Assembly (NCBI GenBank): GCA_963738425.1
Contig: CAVTWT010000036.1
Span: forward strand, 103,936-167,935
Direction of reading: 5' to 3'
Source of the DNA: CADEEN01 sp963738425
Lineage (GTDB): Bacteria > Pseudomonadota > Gammaproteobacteria > Burkholderiales > Burkholderiaceae_C
Length of the DNA stretch: 64,000 bases
Of the stretch, positions 1 to 6,878 are shown one piece after another. Under the pieces are notes generated by a model that worked only from the letters and a program-made list of their open reading frames with translations, was not told where the DNA came from and did not search any database. Made by a program: the position numbers and the translations under genes. The number at the start of each line of letters is the position of its first letter. Position 1 is the first letter of the stretch.

Positions 1-799
1 GCCGACCTGCGGCCCGTGCGGGAGCGTCGAGCAGCAAGCCCTGCAGGCGCTGCACCGCACGAGAAGTCTCTGGCAGGCCGACCGCACGCGGCGCATCAAC
101 ACCCTGCGTGGCTACTGCCGCGAGTTCGGCATCGCCATCGGCCTGGGGGCGCGCGCCGGCCTGGAGCAGATCGCACGCGTGCTGGCCGAGCCGCGCTCGG
201 GCATTCCCGAGCTGCTGCGCCCGACGATGGTGCTGTTGGTCGAGGAGGTGCGCTTGCTCGAAGCGCGCATCGCGCAGCTCGAACGCGAGCTTGCGGTTCT
301 GGCCAGGCACAGCGCGGCCTGCACGACGCTGCTGAGCGTGCCGGGCATCGGCCTGCTGACCAGCACGGCGATGGCCGCAGCCACTTCGGGTGACGTGTCG
401 CACTTCAAGGATGCAAGGCACTTCGCGAGCTGGTTCGGGCTGACACCGCGCGAGCACTCTTCGGGCCAGCATCGCCAGTTGGGGCGCATCAGCAAGCAGG
501 GCGACCGCTACCTGCGCATGCTGCTCACGCACGGCGCCAGGAGCGTTCTGCGCGCAGCCGCAGCGGCGCGCACCGCGGGCAAGCCCGTCACGGGCCTGCG
601 CGCCTGGGCGCTGGCCGTGCAGGACAGGAGCAACCACAACAAGGCCTGCTGCGCGCTGGCCAACAAGCTGGCGCGCATCGCCTATGCGTGTCTGCGCGAT
701 CACGCGCCCTACGACGAAGAAAAACCCAACAGCCAGCGAACCAGGAAGAAGACCGAGCGGCTGAGCTTCGAGATGCCCGCCGGCGCGCTGGCGGCTTGA
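1..799 (+). CDS. IS110-family transposase (IS-A), 5' end outside window
   Basis: The reading frame starts at base 2 and is open from the window edge to a TGA ending at 799, giving about 265 codons of the C-terminal part. It matches the C-terminal half of IS110/IS1111 transposases (Transposase_20-type region). It has a coiled helical stretch, then a helix-hairpin-helix-like segment with VPGIGLLT, then the conserved block FASWFGLTPREHSS...GRISKQGDRYLRMLL, where the HSS serine is the family's serine nucleophile. The N-terminal DEDD (RuvC-like) domain lies outside the window. The enzyme excises and inserts the element as a circular intermediate. It is clearly a different IS from IS-B and IS-C, because the alignment with them is only partial. 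Confidence 0.85.
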   Translation, partial: PTCGPCGSVEQQALQALHRTRSLWQADRTRRINTLRGYCREFGIAIGLGARAGLEQIARVLAEPRSGIPELLRPTMVLLVEEVRLLEARIAQLERELAVLARHSAACTTLLSVPGIGLLTSTAMAAATSGDVSHFKDARHFASWFGLTPREHSSGQHRQLGRISKQGDRYLRMLLTHGARSVLRAAAAARTAGKPVTGLRAWALAVQDRSNHNKACCALANKLARIAYACLRDHAPYDEEKPNSQRTRKKTERLSFEMPAGALAA

Positions 800-1090
800 G
801 TACCGGCACGCACTGATCGGATCGCCAACACCCTTCACAGCCTTGCGCAGAGATTGATCGCCCACCATGGCACCCCGGGTCTCCCCCACAGCGCACGACG
901 CCGATAAGCCTTCCGGCAGCTTCACGCCTGCCGCTCCGAACGATTGGCGCCGCGCTGACGCAGATTCCATGTCGGCAGGGGCACTCACAACACCGCCCAC
1001 AACAGATGCCGGATATACGACTGCAGGCTCAACCCTTCGTGCTCTTCGCAGATCGATCAATCGCTGGCGTTGGCGGGGGAGTCCATATAC
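800..1090 (+). ncRNA. Candidate guide RNA region of IS-A (3' non-coding tail)
   Basis: About 290 bases between the transposase stop and the inferred right end, with no convincing gene. In IS1111-type elements the targeting RNA (bridge RNA/seekRNA) is encoded downstream of the transposase. The piece ggctcaacccttcgtgctc (1027-1045) lines up with gactaacccttggtggctc in the IS-B tail. It contains AACCCTT, complementary to AAGGGTT at the far side of IS-B copy 1. RNA boundaries cannot be set by eye. Confidence 0.4.
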
Positions 1091-1191
1091 GGAATGCGAA
1101 GGGACTTCCCACCTTCGGGCAACGGCGACAAGGCGCCAAGATTGGTGGTGTTCAAAGTCATCAATCTAAAGCCATTGAAAGGGGAAGTCCC

Positions 1192-2304
1192 ATGGAACAG
1201 ATTACACGAGCCGTCGTTCGAGGTGAAGCCGTTCGCGTCGGGGTCGATCTGGCCAAGCGCGTGATCCAGGTGCATGCCGTCGATGCCGCGGGCCACGTGC
1301 TTGTGAGCCGGGCTTTGGCGCGCGACAAGTTCATCGCCTGGTGTGCGCAGTTGCCCGCCGGCTGCACCATGGCCATGGAGACCAGCTCCAGCGCGCATCA
1401 CTGGGCTCGCAAGCTCATTGCGCTCGGTCTGGACGCGCGCATCATCGCCGCGCAACTGGTGAGCCCGTACCGCAAACAGGGCGCCAGCGGCAAGAACGAC
1501 GCCAACGACGCCGCAGCCATCTGCGAAGCCGCGTCGCGTCCGCAGATGCACTTCGTGCCCGTCAAGAGCATCGAGCAGCAGAGCATCCTGTGCGTGCACC
1601 GCCTGCGCGAGGGCTTGAAGGCCGATCGCACCGCGTGCATCAACCGCCTGCGCGGTCTGCTGGCCGAGTTCGGCCTGGTCTTCGCGCAAAGCCCGGCGGC
1701 GCTCGAAGCGGTGCTGAGTGACGTGCTCGAAGACGCCGGCAACGAGCTGAACACGCTGGCCCGGCTCGTGCTGCAACGCCTGCAAGACCAGTGGCGCGAG
1801 ATCGATGTGCACATCGCCTGGTGCGACGAGCGCATCGCTGCGCACCAGCGCGACAACGATGCAGTGAAGAAGGCAGCCACGTTGATCGGCGTCGGCCCGG
1901 TCACCGCCAGTGCGGTGGTGGCCACGGTGGGCGAGTTCAATCAGTTCACCACCGGCGCGCAGTTCGGCGCCTGGATCGGCCTGGTGCCGCGCCAGCACTC
2001 CAGTGGCGGCAAGAACAGCCTAGGCAGCATCACCAAGCGCGGCGACACCTACCTGCGCAGCTTGCTGATCCAGGGTGCGAAGTCGGCGGTGATGACGGCG
2101 CACAAGCGCTCGGACCCGATCTCGAAGTGGGCTGCGGCGCTGCGCGACCGCGCCGGCTGGCAGAAGGCGGTGGTGGCGCTGGCCAACAAGAACGCGCGCA
2201 TCCTGTGGGCGGTGATGACCAAGGGCGATGCCTTCAATGCGCGCCACGTCAGCGTCAAGCCGGGTGCGCTGCCGACCACCACACCCGCGACGGCCACCGC
2301 GTAG
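1192..2304 (+). CDS. IS110-family transposase (IS-B copy 1), 370 aa
   Basis: DEDD transposase/recombinase of the IS110 family. The start is the ATG at 1192, preceded by aaaggggaagtccc, which offers a GGGG/GGAAG ribosome site. The open frame extends further upstream, but that part crosses the IS end. The N-terminal RuvC-like domain shows GVDLAK (D19), MAMET (E63) and KNDANDAA (D103, D106). The middle is helical. The C-terminal Transposase_20 region has GVGPVTAS and WIGLVPRQHSSGGKNSLG, with the catalytic serine near residue 270. It is identical to the protein of copy 2, so both copies are probably functional and recently moved. Confidence 0.93.
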   Translation: MEQITRAVVRGEAVRVGVDLAKRVIQVHAVDAAGHVLVSRALARDKFIAWCAQLPAGCTMAMETSSSAHHWARKLIALGLDARIIAAQLVSPYRKQGASGKNDANDAAAICEAASRPQMHFVPVKSIEQQSILCVHRLREGLKADRTACINRLRGLLAEFGLVFAQSPAALEAVLSDVLEDAGNELNTLARLVLQRLQDQWREIDVHIAWCDERIAAHQRDNDAVKKAATLIGVGPVTASAVVATVGEFNQFTTGAQFGAWIGLVPRQHSSGGKNSLGSITKRGDTYLRSLLIQGAKSAVMTAHKRSDPISKWAAALRDRAGWQKAVVALANKNARILWAVMTKGDAFNARHVSVKPGALPTTTPATATA

Positions 2305-2630
2305 CAACCAACGATCCCATCACGCAGCAGGCATCAGCCAGAAGACGCAGCAACAGGTCAGACCGGCAGCGGGCAAGCTCGACTAACCCTTGGTGGCTCG
2401 ACTCGTCGATGTCCACGTGATTGGAATGGAGCCCCGCTGAGCGGTTCGCATCTGGGTCCGCACGACTCGCGCATCACGCGCTGCGTGCAACAAGGCCGTC
2501 TGTAGAGAAGCAGTCTGTTCCTCGTTCATGCGCTTCACCAACGCCGCCTGCTCATCGCTCAACCGCACTTCGCATCGAGGCATCGAAGACGAAAACCAAT
2601 ACCGCTTGACAGAGAAGGAAGTCCCTGTAA
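2305..2630 (+). ncRNA. Candidate attC-directed guide RNA (bridge/seekRNA) of IS-B copy 1
   Basis: The non-coding tail of IS-B. At 2377-2388 it reads GCTCGA directly followed by CTAACC. GCTCGA is present in the attC arm left of IS-B copy 2 (3192-3197). CTAACC is the reverse complement of GGTTAG right of that copy (4742-4747). The longer CTAACCCTT (2383-2391) is complementary to the copy 1 right junction AAGGGTTAG (2630-2638). A left-target guide beside a right-target guide is the organisation known for IS110-family bridge RNAs. RNA ends, fold and expression are inferred. Confidence 0.6.
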
Positions 2631-2640
2631 AGGGTTAGGC
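2631..2640 (+). other. Right end of an attC site (attC1), cut by IS-B copy 1
   Basis: AGG followed by GTTAGGC (2634-2640), a perfect match to the attC right core GTTRRRY. It lies 3 bases from the IS-B right end, exactly the spacing seen at copy 2. The left part of this attC must lie beyond IS-A, outside the window. It marks the start of the YciI cassette. Confidence 0.75.
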
Positions 2641-2765
2641 CACACCGCACGAAGCGCGGGTATTCCCTGGTCTCATTGACGGGAGCTTGTACGTCGTTGT
2701 GAAGAAGGGCGGGTACGCACGTGTTGCAGTGATACCCGAAAATGTGAACGACCAAAGGAGCAGAT

Positions 2766-3107
2766 GTGCCTCGATACTTGATTTCGTTCGATGACGGCTC
2801 AATGGATCACATTCCCGCGGATGACTGGCCCGAGGTTGGCGAAGCGTCTCATGCCGTTGTTCGCGAGGCCAAGGCTGCGGGTGTGTGGATCTTCGGTTGT
2901 GGCCTGCTGCGCCAGCAGGCAACGATTGTTGGCACGGACGGGCGCTCGACTCTCGGACCATTCCCGGAAACCAAGGCGGTTCCTGGTGGGTTCTCGATCA
3001 TTGAGGTTCCGTCCCGCGAGGAGGCACTGGTCTGGGCTGCCCGAATTGCCAAGAGTTGTCGCTGTGCGCAAGAGGTGCGGGAGATCATGTTTGACCCAGA
3101 GTCGTGA
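2766..3107 (+). CDS. YciI-like (YCII-related) cassette protein, 113 aa
   Basis: A small cytoplasmic protein resembling the YCII-related/DGPF family. These are ferredoxin-like-fold proteins with few assigned functions; some act as chlorohydrolase-like enzymes or sit with sigma factors. Family-like features are the N-terminal strand MPRYLISFDDG, a central VWIFGCGL...GPFPETK segment, and GGFSIIEVPSREEALVWAARI, the typical helix-strand that ends the fold. The start is GTG at 2766, chosen because AAAGGAG (2754-2760) sits five bases upstream. It is the only gene of the cassette bounded by GTTAGGC (2634) and GCCTAAC (3134). It reads in the cassette direction, with 26 bases between stop and attC. Confidence 0.75.
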   Translation: MPRYLISFDDGSMDHIPADDWPEVGEASHAVVREAKAAGVWIFGCGLLRQQATIVGTDGRSTLGPFPETKAVPGGFSIIEVPSREEALVWAARIAKSCRCAQEVREIMFDPES

Positions 3108-3133
3108 GGCTTGCAAAGGACCTTGACCGTGTG

Positions 3134-3200
3134 GCCTAACGTTGGCGATGAGCGGCAACTGTAGGCGCGCGAAGCGCGCCGGAAGCTGTCCGCTCGATCA
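3134..3200 (+). other. attC2 site, left part (interrupted by IS-B copy 2)
   Basis: Integron attC recombination site. Its left core GCCTAAC (3134-3140) is the exact complement of the right core GTTAGGC at 4743-4749. The inner arms are GATGAGCGG (3147-3155) and CCGCTCGATC (3190-3199). They pair except for one extra G, which is the extrahelical base typical of attC. The centre is a GGCGCGC-GAA-GCGCGCC hairpin (3164-3180). With IS-B removed the site is 77 bp, within the normal attC range. Confidence 0.88.
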
Positions 3201-3300
3201 GAATGCGAAGGGACTTCCCACCTTCGGGCAACGGCGACAAGGCGCCAAGATTGGTGGTGTTCAAAGTCATCAATCTAAAGCCATTGAAAGGGGAAGTCCC

Positions 3301-4413
3301 ATGGAACAGATTACACGAGCCGTCGTTCGAGGTGAAGCCGTTCGCGTCGGGGTCGATCTGGCCAAGCGCGTGATCCAGGTGCATGCCGTCGATGCCGCGG
3401 GCCACGTGCTTGTGAGCCGGGCTTTGGCGCGCGACAAGTTCATCGCCTGGTGTGCGCAGTTGCCCGCCGGCTGCACCATGGCCATGGAGACCAGCTCCAG
3501 CGCGCATCACTGGGCTCGCAAGCTCATTGCGCTCGGTCTGGACGCGCGCATCATCGCCGCGCAACTGGTGAGCCCGTACCGCAAACAGGGCGCCAGCGGC
3601 AAGAACGACGCCAACGACGCCGCAGCCATCTGCGAAGCCGCGTCGCGTCCGCAGATGCACTTCGTGCCCGTCAAGAGCATCGAGCAGCAGAGCATCCTGT
3701 GCGTGCACCGCCTGCGCGAGGGCTTGAAGGCCGATCGCACCGCGTGCATCAACCGCCTGCGCGGTCTGCTGGCCGAGTTCGGCCTGGTCTTCGCGCAAAG
3801 CCCGGCGGCGCTCGAAGCGGTGCTGAGTGACGTGCTCGAAGACGCCGGCAACGAGCTGAACACGCTGGCCCGGCTCGTGCTGCAACGCCTGCAAGACCAG
3901 TGGCGCGAGATCGATGTGCACATCGCCTGGTGCGACGAGCGCATCGCTGCGCACCAGCGCGACAACGATGCAGTGAAGAAGGCAGCCACGTTGATCGGCG
4001 TCGGCCCGGTCACCGCCAGTGCGGTGGTGGCCACGGTGGGCGAGTTCAATCAGTTCACCACCGGCGCGCAGTTCGGCGCCTGGATCGGCCTGGTGCCGCG
4101 CCAGCACTCCAGTGGCGGCAAGAACAGCCTAGGCAGCATCACCAAGCGCGGCGACACCTACCTGCGCAGCTTGCTGATCCAGGGTGCGAAGTCGGCGGTG
4201 ATGACGGCGCACAAGCGCTCGGACCCGATCTCGAAGTGGGCTGCGGCGCTGCGCGACCGCGCCGGCTGGCAGAAGGCGGTGGTGGCGCTGGCCAACAAGA
4301 ACGCGCGCATCCTGTGGGCGGTGATGACCAAGGGCGATGCCTTCAATGCGCGCCACGTCAGCGTCAAGCCGGGTGCGCTGCCGACCACCACACCCGCGAC
4401 GGCCACCGCGTAG
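3301..4413 (+). CDS. IS110-family transposase (IS-B copy 2), 370 aa
   Basis: Same protein as the copy at 1192-2304. The ATG at 3301 follows the same leader (aaaggggaagtccc). The DEDD residues D19, E63, D103 and D106 and the HSSGGK serine block are all present. The frame is open upstream into attC2, but the start inside the element is preferred because it is shared by both copies and has the ribosome site. It should catalyse excision of a circular IS and insertion into attC under RNA guidance; the guidance is inferred. Confidence 0.93.
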   Translation: MEQITRAVVRGEAVRVGVDLAKRVIQVHAVDAAGHVLVSRALARDKFIAWCAQLPAGCTMAMETSSSAHHWARKLIALGLDARIIAAQLVSPYRKQGASGKNDANDAAAICEAASRPQMHFVPVKSIEQQSILCVHRLREGLKADRTACINRLRGLLAEFGLVFAQSPAALEAVLSDVLEDAGNELNTLARLVLQRLQDQWREIDVHIAWCDERIAAHQRDNDAVKKAATLIGVGPVTASAVVATVGEFNQFTTGAQFGAWIGLVPRQHSSGGKNSLGSITKRGDTYLRSLLIQGAKSAVMTAHKRSDPISKWAAALRDRAGWQKAVVALANKNARILWAVMTKGDAFNARHVSVKPGALPTTTPATATA

Positions 4414-4739
4414 CAACCAACGATCCCATCACGCAGCAGGCATCAGCCAGAAGACGCAGCAACAGGTCAGACCGGCAGCGGGCAAGCTCGACTAACCCTT
4501 GGTGGCTCGACTCGTCGATGTCCACGTGATTGGAATGGAGCCCCGCTGAGCGGTTCGCATCTGGGTCCGCACGACTCGCGCATCACGCGCTGCGTGCAAC
4601 AAGGCCGTCTGTAGAGAAGCAGTCTGTTCCTCGTTCATGCGCTTCACCAACGCCGCCTGCTCATCGCTCAACCGCACTTCGCATCGAGGCATCGAAGACG
4701 AAAACCAATACCGCTTGACAGAGAAGGAAGTCCCTGTAA
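4414..4739 (+). ncRNA. Candidate attC-directed guide RNA of IS-B copy 2
   Basis: Identical to 2305-2630. The presumed guide GCTCGA/CTAACC lies at 4486-4497. For this copy both flanks are still in place, so the match is direct. GCTCGA occurs in CCGCTCGATCA left of the element (3190-3200), and CTAACC complements GGTTAG at 4742-4747 on its right. Confidence 0.6.
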
Positions 4740-4749
4740 CTGGTTAGGC
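4740..4749 (+). other. attC2 site, right part
   Basis: CTG followed by GTTAGGC (4743-4749), the right core of attC2. It completes the site whose left part ends at 3200. It also marks the start of the next cassette, which holds the reverse-oriented membrane protein gene. Confidence 0.85.
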
Positions 4750-4754
4750 GCCAT

Positions 4755-5339
4755 TCAAGGGCCCGGAAGTGAGTTGGCCAGTGCGATCAGGACTGCCATG
4801 CCATGACCGACAAGTTGAATGAGCGCAAAGGCGTTCAGCCAAGGTGCGCTGAGGTTGAGGAACAAGACAAGGGACGCGAGAATCAAAGGTAAACCAACGA
4901 GTAGCAGAATACTGACAGCGTCGTAGACCTCGCCCAGTTCAACACCAGTTTTTGTCTTGTGATTCTTCCTGAATACTTCAATGACTTGCCCGGCCGAAAA
5001 CATCTGGGCCATTACCACGAACGCTCCGAATACGAGAGCAAGCTGCTGCCAATGATTGGGAACATTTAGCATAAGCCAGGCGATGAGGATAGCCCCGACC
5101 AAAAAGCCCATAGAACACAAAAGCGGTATGCCGTAACTCGCCAGCGCTACGTCCTTACGCAAGGATTTCTGAGGTACCTGCGACTTCTCTGACTTTTGCC
5201 CTTCCCGCGCGAGGTGGCCTTTGCGCACGTTGCGGATAGCCTTTACCGCTAGCCATGTCTGTGCGAGTGCCAGTACGAGGCCGACTGCAGCGACTACGTC
5301 GCGAACGGTGTCCGTGAACAGTCCTGATGGTTGTTCCAC
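4755..5339 (-). CDS. Cassette-borne four-helix membrane protein, unknown function, 194 aa
   Basis: Function not recognised. The start is GTG at 5339 (VEQPSGLF), with GGAG a few bases upstream. The frame runs further back, but that would cross the attC core and IS-C. The first hydrophobic segment is near residues 12-30 (VVAAVGLVLALAQTWL), followed by a charged stretch rich in Lys, Arg and Gln. Two more segments follow (LCSMGFLVGAILIAWLML, LALVFGAFVVMAQMF), and the C-terminal third is strongly hydrophobic. The codons are less GC-biased than in the chromosomal genes. The gene runs against the cassette direction and stops 6 bases from the right core of attC2, so it probably has its own promoter. 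It could be an immunity-type or stress membrane protein, but nothing in the sequence decides this. Confidence 0.7.
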   Translation of the reverse strand: MEQPSGLFTDTVRDVVAAVGLVLALAQTWLAVKAIRNVRKGHLAREGQKSEKSQVPQKSLRKDVALASYGIPLLCSMGFLVGAILIAWLMLNVPNHWQQLALVFGAFVVMAQMFSAGQVIEVFRKNHKTKTGVELGEVYDAVSILLLVGLPLILASLVLFLNLSAPWLNAFALIQLVGHGMAVLIALANSLPGP

Positions 5340-5371
5340 TGTGCTCCGTGCCTTCACCGTGTTGGGTTGGC

Positions 5372-5378
5372 GCCTAAC
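5372..5378 (+). other. attC3 left core, rest lost or displaced by IS-C
   Basis: GCCTAAC, matching the left core RYYYAAC. It closes the membrane-protein cassette (4743 to here). IS-C begins at the next base. Right of IS-C (6879 on) there is no GTTRRRY core, only TGTTCTAGACC and a small CCGCGAAATCGCGG hairpin, so the remainder is missing or badly decayed. Confidence 0.55.
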
Positions 5379-5491
5379 GAATGAAAGGGACTTCCCCGTC
5401 CCGAGGTGCACGCAGTGAAGCGCAGTACGGCATCGAAGTGCCACGATGGGAAGTGTGAACTCTCATCAACCACCTGCAGAAGGGGAAGTCC

Positions 5492-6508
5492 ATGAGCATT
5501 GTCCACATCGGCATCGATCTCGCCAAGAACGTGTTTGCCGTGCACGGCGTCAACGAGGCGGGCAAGCCCGAACTCGTGCGCCCGAGCGTTGCGCGCGCCA
5601 AGCTGCACGAGCTGATCGCTTCCTTGCCGCCGTGCACGGTGGCGATGGAGGCCTGCTCCGGCGGCCACCACTGGGCACGGCTGTTCGCTGCGCATGGCCA
5701 CACGGTACGCCTTATCGCCCCCAAGTTCGTCGCTCCCTACCGCATGAGCGGTGCACGCGGCAAGAACGATGCGGCCGACGCCGCGGCGATCTGCGAAGCC
5801 GTGCAACGGCCTTCGATGCGCTTCGTGCCCATGAAGTCCATCGACCAGCAGGCCCGGCTGATGGTGCACCGCGCGCGCCAAGGCTTCGTCGAAGCGCGCA
5901 CCGCGTGCATCAATCGAGTGCGTGGCCTGCTCAGCGAGCTGGGCATCGTGTTGCCGCTCAAGGCCGCCACGGTGCGGCGTGAAGCCGGCGCTGCACTCGA
6001 AGAGCTGCCGGGCTGGGCCAACACCGTGGTCGGCGATCTGCTCAGCGAGCTGCACCGGCTCGATGAGCGCATCGCGCAGTACGACCAGCACATCCTGGCC
6101 ATCGCACGCGAGGACGAGCGCGCGAAGCAACTGATGCGGCTGTCGGGCGTTGGTCCGACCACAGCCACCGCCATCCTGGCCATGATCGGCAACGGCCATG
6201 AGTTCAGGTGCGGCCGCCAGTTCGCGGCCTGGCTGGGCTTGACGCCAGGCCAGTACAGCTCGGGCGGCAAGACGCGGCTGGGACGCATCACCAAGGCCGG
6301 TGACGCGTACCTGCGCACGATGCTGATCCTCGGGGCACGAGCCGTGCTCGCGGCAGCGAAGACCAAACCCGACTCGGTGAGTCGCTGGGCCATCGCGCTC
6401 GAAGAGCGACGAGGCTACTGGAAGGCGGTGGTTGCGATCGCGGCCAAGAACGCGCGCATGGCTTGGGCGATGCTGCACCTGGGCGAGCAGTTCAAGTTGC
6501 CTGCGTAG
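5492..6508 (+). CDS. IS110-family transposase (IS-C), 338 aa
   Basis: Full-length IS110-family DEDD transposase. The ATG at 5492 has GGGGAAG eight bases upstream. RuvC-like motifs are GIDLAKN (D9), VAMEACSG (E53) and KNDAADAA (D93, D96). The C-terminal block has GVGPTTAT and WLGLTPGQYSSGGKTRLG, whose serine is the family's nucleophile, then ITKAGDAYLRTMLI. The length is normal for the family. It is closely related to, but clearly different from, the IS-B enzyme, with a shorter N-terminus and many substitutions. Confidence 0.93.
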   Translation: MSIVHIGIDLAKNVFAVHGVNEAGKPELVRPSVARAKLHELIASLPPCTVAMEACSGGHHWARLFAAHGHTVRLIAPKFVAPYRMSGARGKNDAADAAAICEAVQRPSMRFVPMKSIDQQARLMVHRARQGFVEARTACINRVRGLLSELGIVLPLKAATVRREAGAALEELPGWANTVVGDLLSELHRLDERIAQYDQHILAIAREDERAKQLMRLSGVGPTTATAILAMIGNGHEFRCGRQFAAWLGLTPGQYSSGGKTRLGRITKAGDAYLRTMLILGARAVLAAAKTKPDSVSRWAIALEERRGYWKAVVAIAAKNARMAWAMLHLGEQFKLPA

Positions 6509-6878
6509 CGAATTCGAATACAGCTATCCAAGAAGAACACCGAAGACCGATTCCTCCACCGCGTGATGCGCCAAGCGTTGATGAGCAAGGTTGGACCTGC
6601 GCGGGGTGTGCCTGAGCTAGAACAGGCGGCAGCGCAAGCTGTCCGCGGCTAACGAATGAGGCCCCCGCGCGCGTCTTTCATCAGGGTCCGCAGCCATGCA
6701 CGCTGCACGAATGACCGGTTGTAGTTTGTCCGTCCGCACCTTGGCTCGACAGATCGACGCGATGCGCGCATCACAGTGAAGCTGTAGCTCGTTCAACAAG
6801 CGAAGTCCGAATGTGAATCGAGCCGCTGGCGCGGCTCGATGGACTTCACTCGCTTGACAAAGGGGGAAGCCCTTGTAG
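6509..6878 (+). ncRNA. Candidate attC-directed guide RNA of IS-C
   Basis: The 370-base tail without a gene. At 6636-6646 it reads AAGCTGTCCGC, identical to the arm of attC2 at 3183-3193. Directly after comes GGCTAAC (6647-6653), the complement of a GTTAGCC core. This is the same left-guide/right-guide order as in IS-B. In addition 6645-6659 matches 14 of 15 bases of the IS-C left junction (5370-5384). The RNA borders and fold are inferred. Confidence 0.5.

Larger units (their letters stand above)
1..1090 (+). mobile_element. IS110-family (IS1111-type) element IS-A, left end outside window
   Basis: The 3' part of an insertion sequence. It has the C-terminal part of an IS110-type transposase, about 290 bases of non-coding tail, and a right end near 1090. 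The last 30 bases (gctggcgttggcgggggagtcc) resemble the right ends of the two other IS kinds here, which carry ggaagtccct or ggaagccctt near the tip. IS-B copy 1 begins one or two bases later, so the elements are stacked. The tail holds aaccctt at 1031-1037, complementary to the aagggtt right of IS-B copy 1. The exact right boundary is inferred by comparison. Confidence 0.7.
1092..2630 (+). mobile_element. IS1111-type insertion sequence IS-B, copy 1 (1,539 bp)
   Basis: Bases 1092-2630 match 3201-4739 exactly as far as I can read. The flanks diverge at 1091/3200 on the left and 2631/4740 on the right, so these are the element ends. Sub-terminal inverted repeats are visible: agggacttcc at 1100-1109 and ggaagtccct at 2617-2626. 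There is no obvious target duplication, as expected for the IS110 family. The layout is a 100-base leader, the transposase, then a long 326-base non-coding tail, which is the IS1111 arrangement. The left flank is the right end of IS-A. The right flank is AGG followed by GTTAGGC, an attC right core. Confidence 0.9.
3201..4739 (+). mobile_element. IS1111-type insertion sequence IS-B, copy 2 (1,539 bp)
   Basis: Second copy of IS-B, same strand, offset 2,109 bases from copy 1, with no difference noticed. It is inserted in attC2 between CTCGATCA (ending 3200) and CTG-GTTAGGC (4740-4749), between the L' arm and the right core. The gaatgcgaagggacttccc left end and the gtccctgtaa right end are the same as in copy 1. 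IS1111 elements that target attC sites are an established group (IS1111-attC). The two copies in direct orientation flank the YciI cassette and could recombine. Confidence 0.92.
5379..6878 (+). mobile_element. IS1111-type insertion sequence IS-C (1,500 bp)
   Basis: A third element, related to IS-B but distinct. The left end gaatgaaagggacttcc and the right end ggggaagcccttgtag align with the IS-B ends (gaatgcgaagggacttcc and aggaagtccctgtaa), which sets the borders. The sub-terminal inverted repeat is aagggacttcc against ggaagccctt, with one mismatch. The layout is again transposase plus a 370-base non-coding tail. It sits directly against the attC3 left core rather than 3 bases before a right core, unlike IS-B. 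Confidence 0.85.

Noticed and set aside
1028..1034. GCTCAAC as the left core of an attC before IS-B copy 1
   Set aside because: It matches RYYYAAC, but it lies inside the non-coding tail of IS-A, aligned with the guide-like stretch of IS-B. No attC arms or hairpin follow it.
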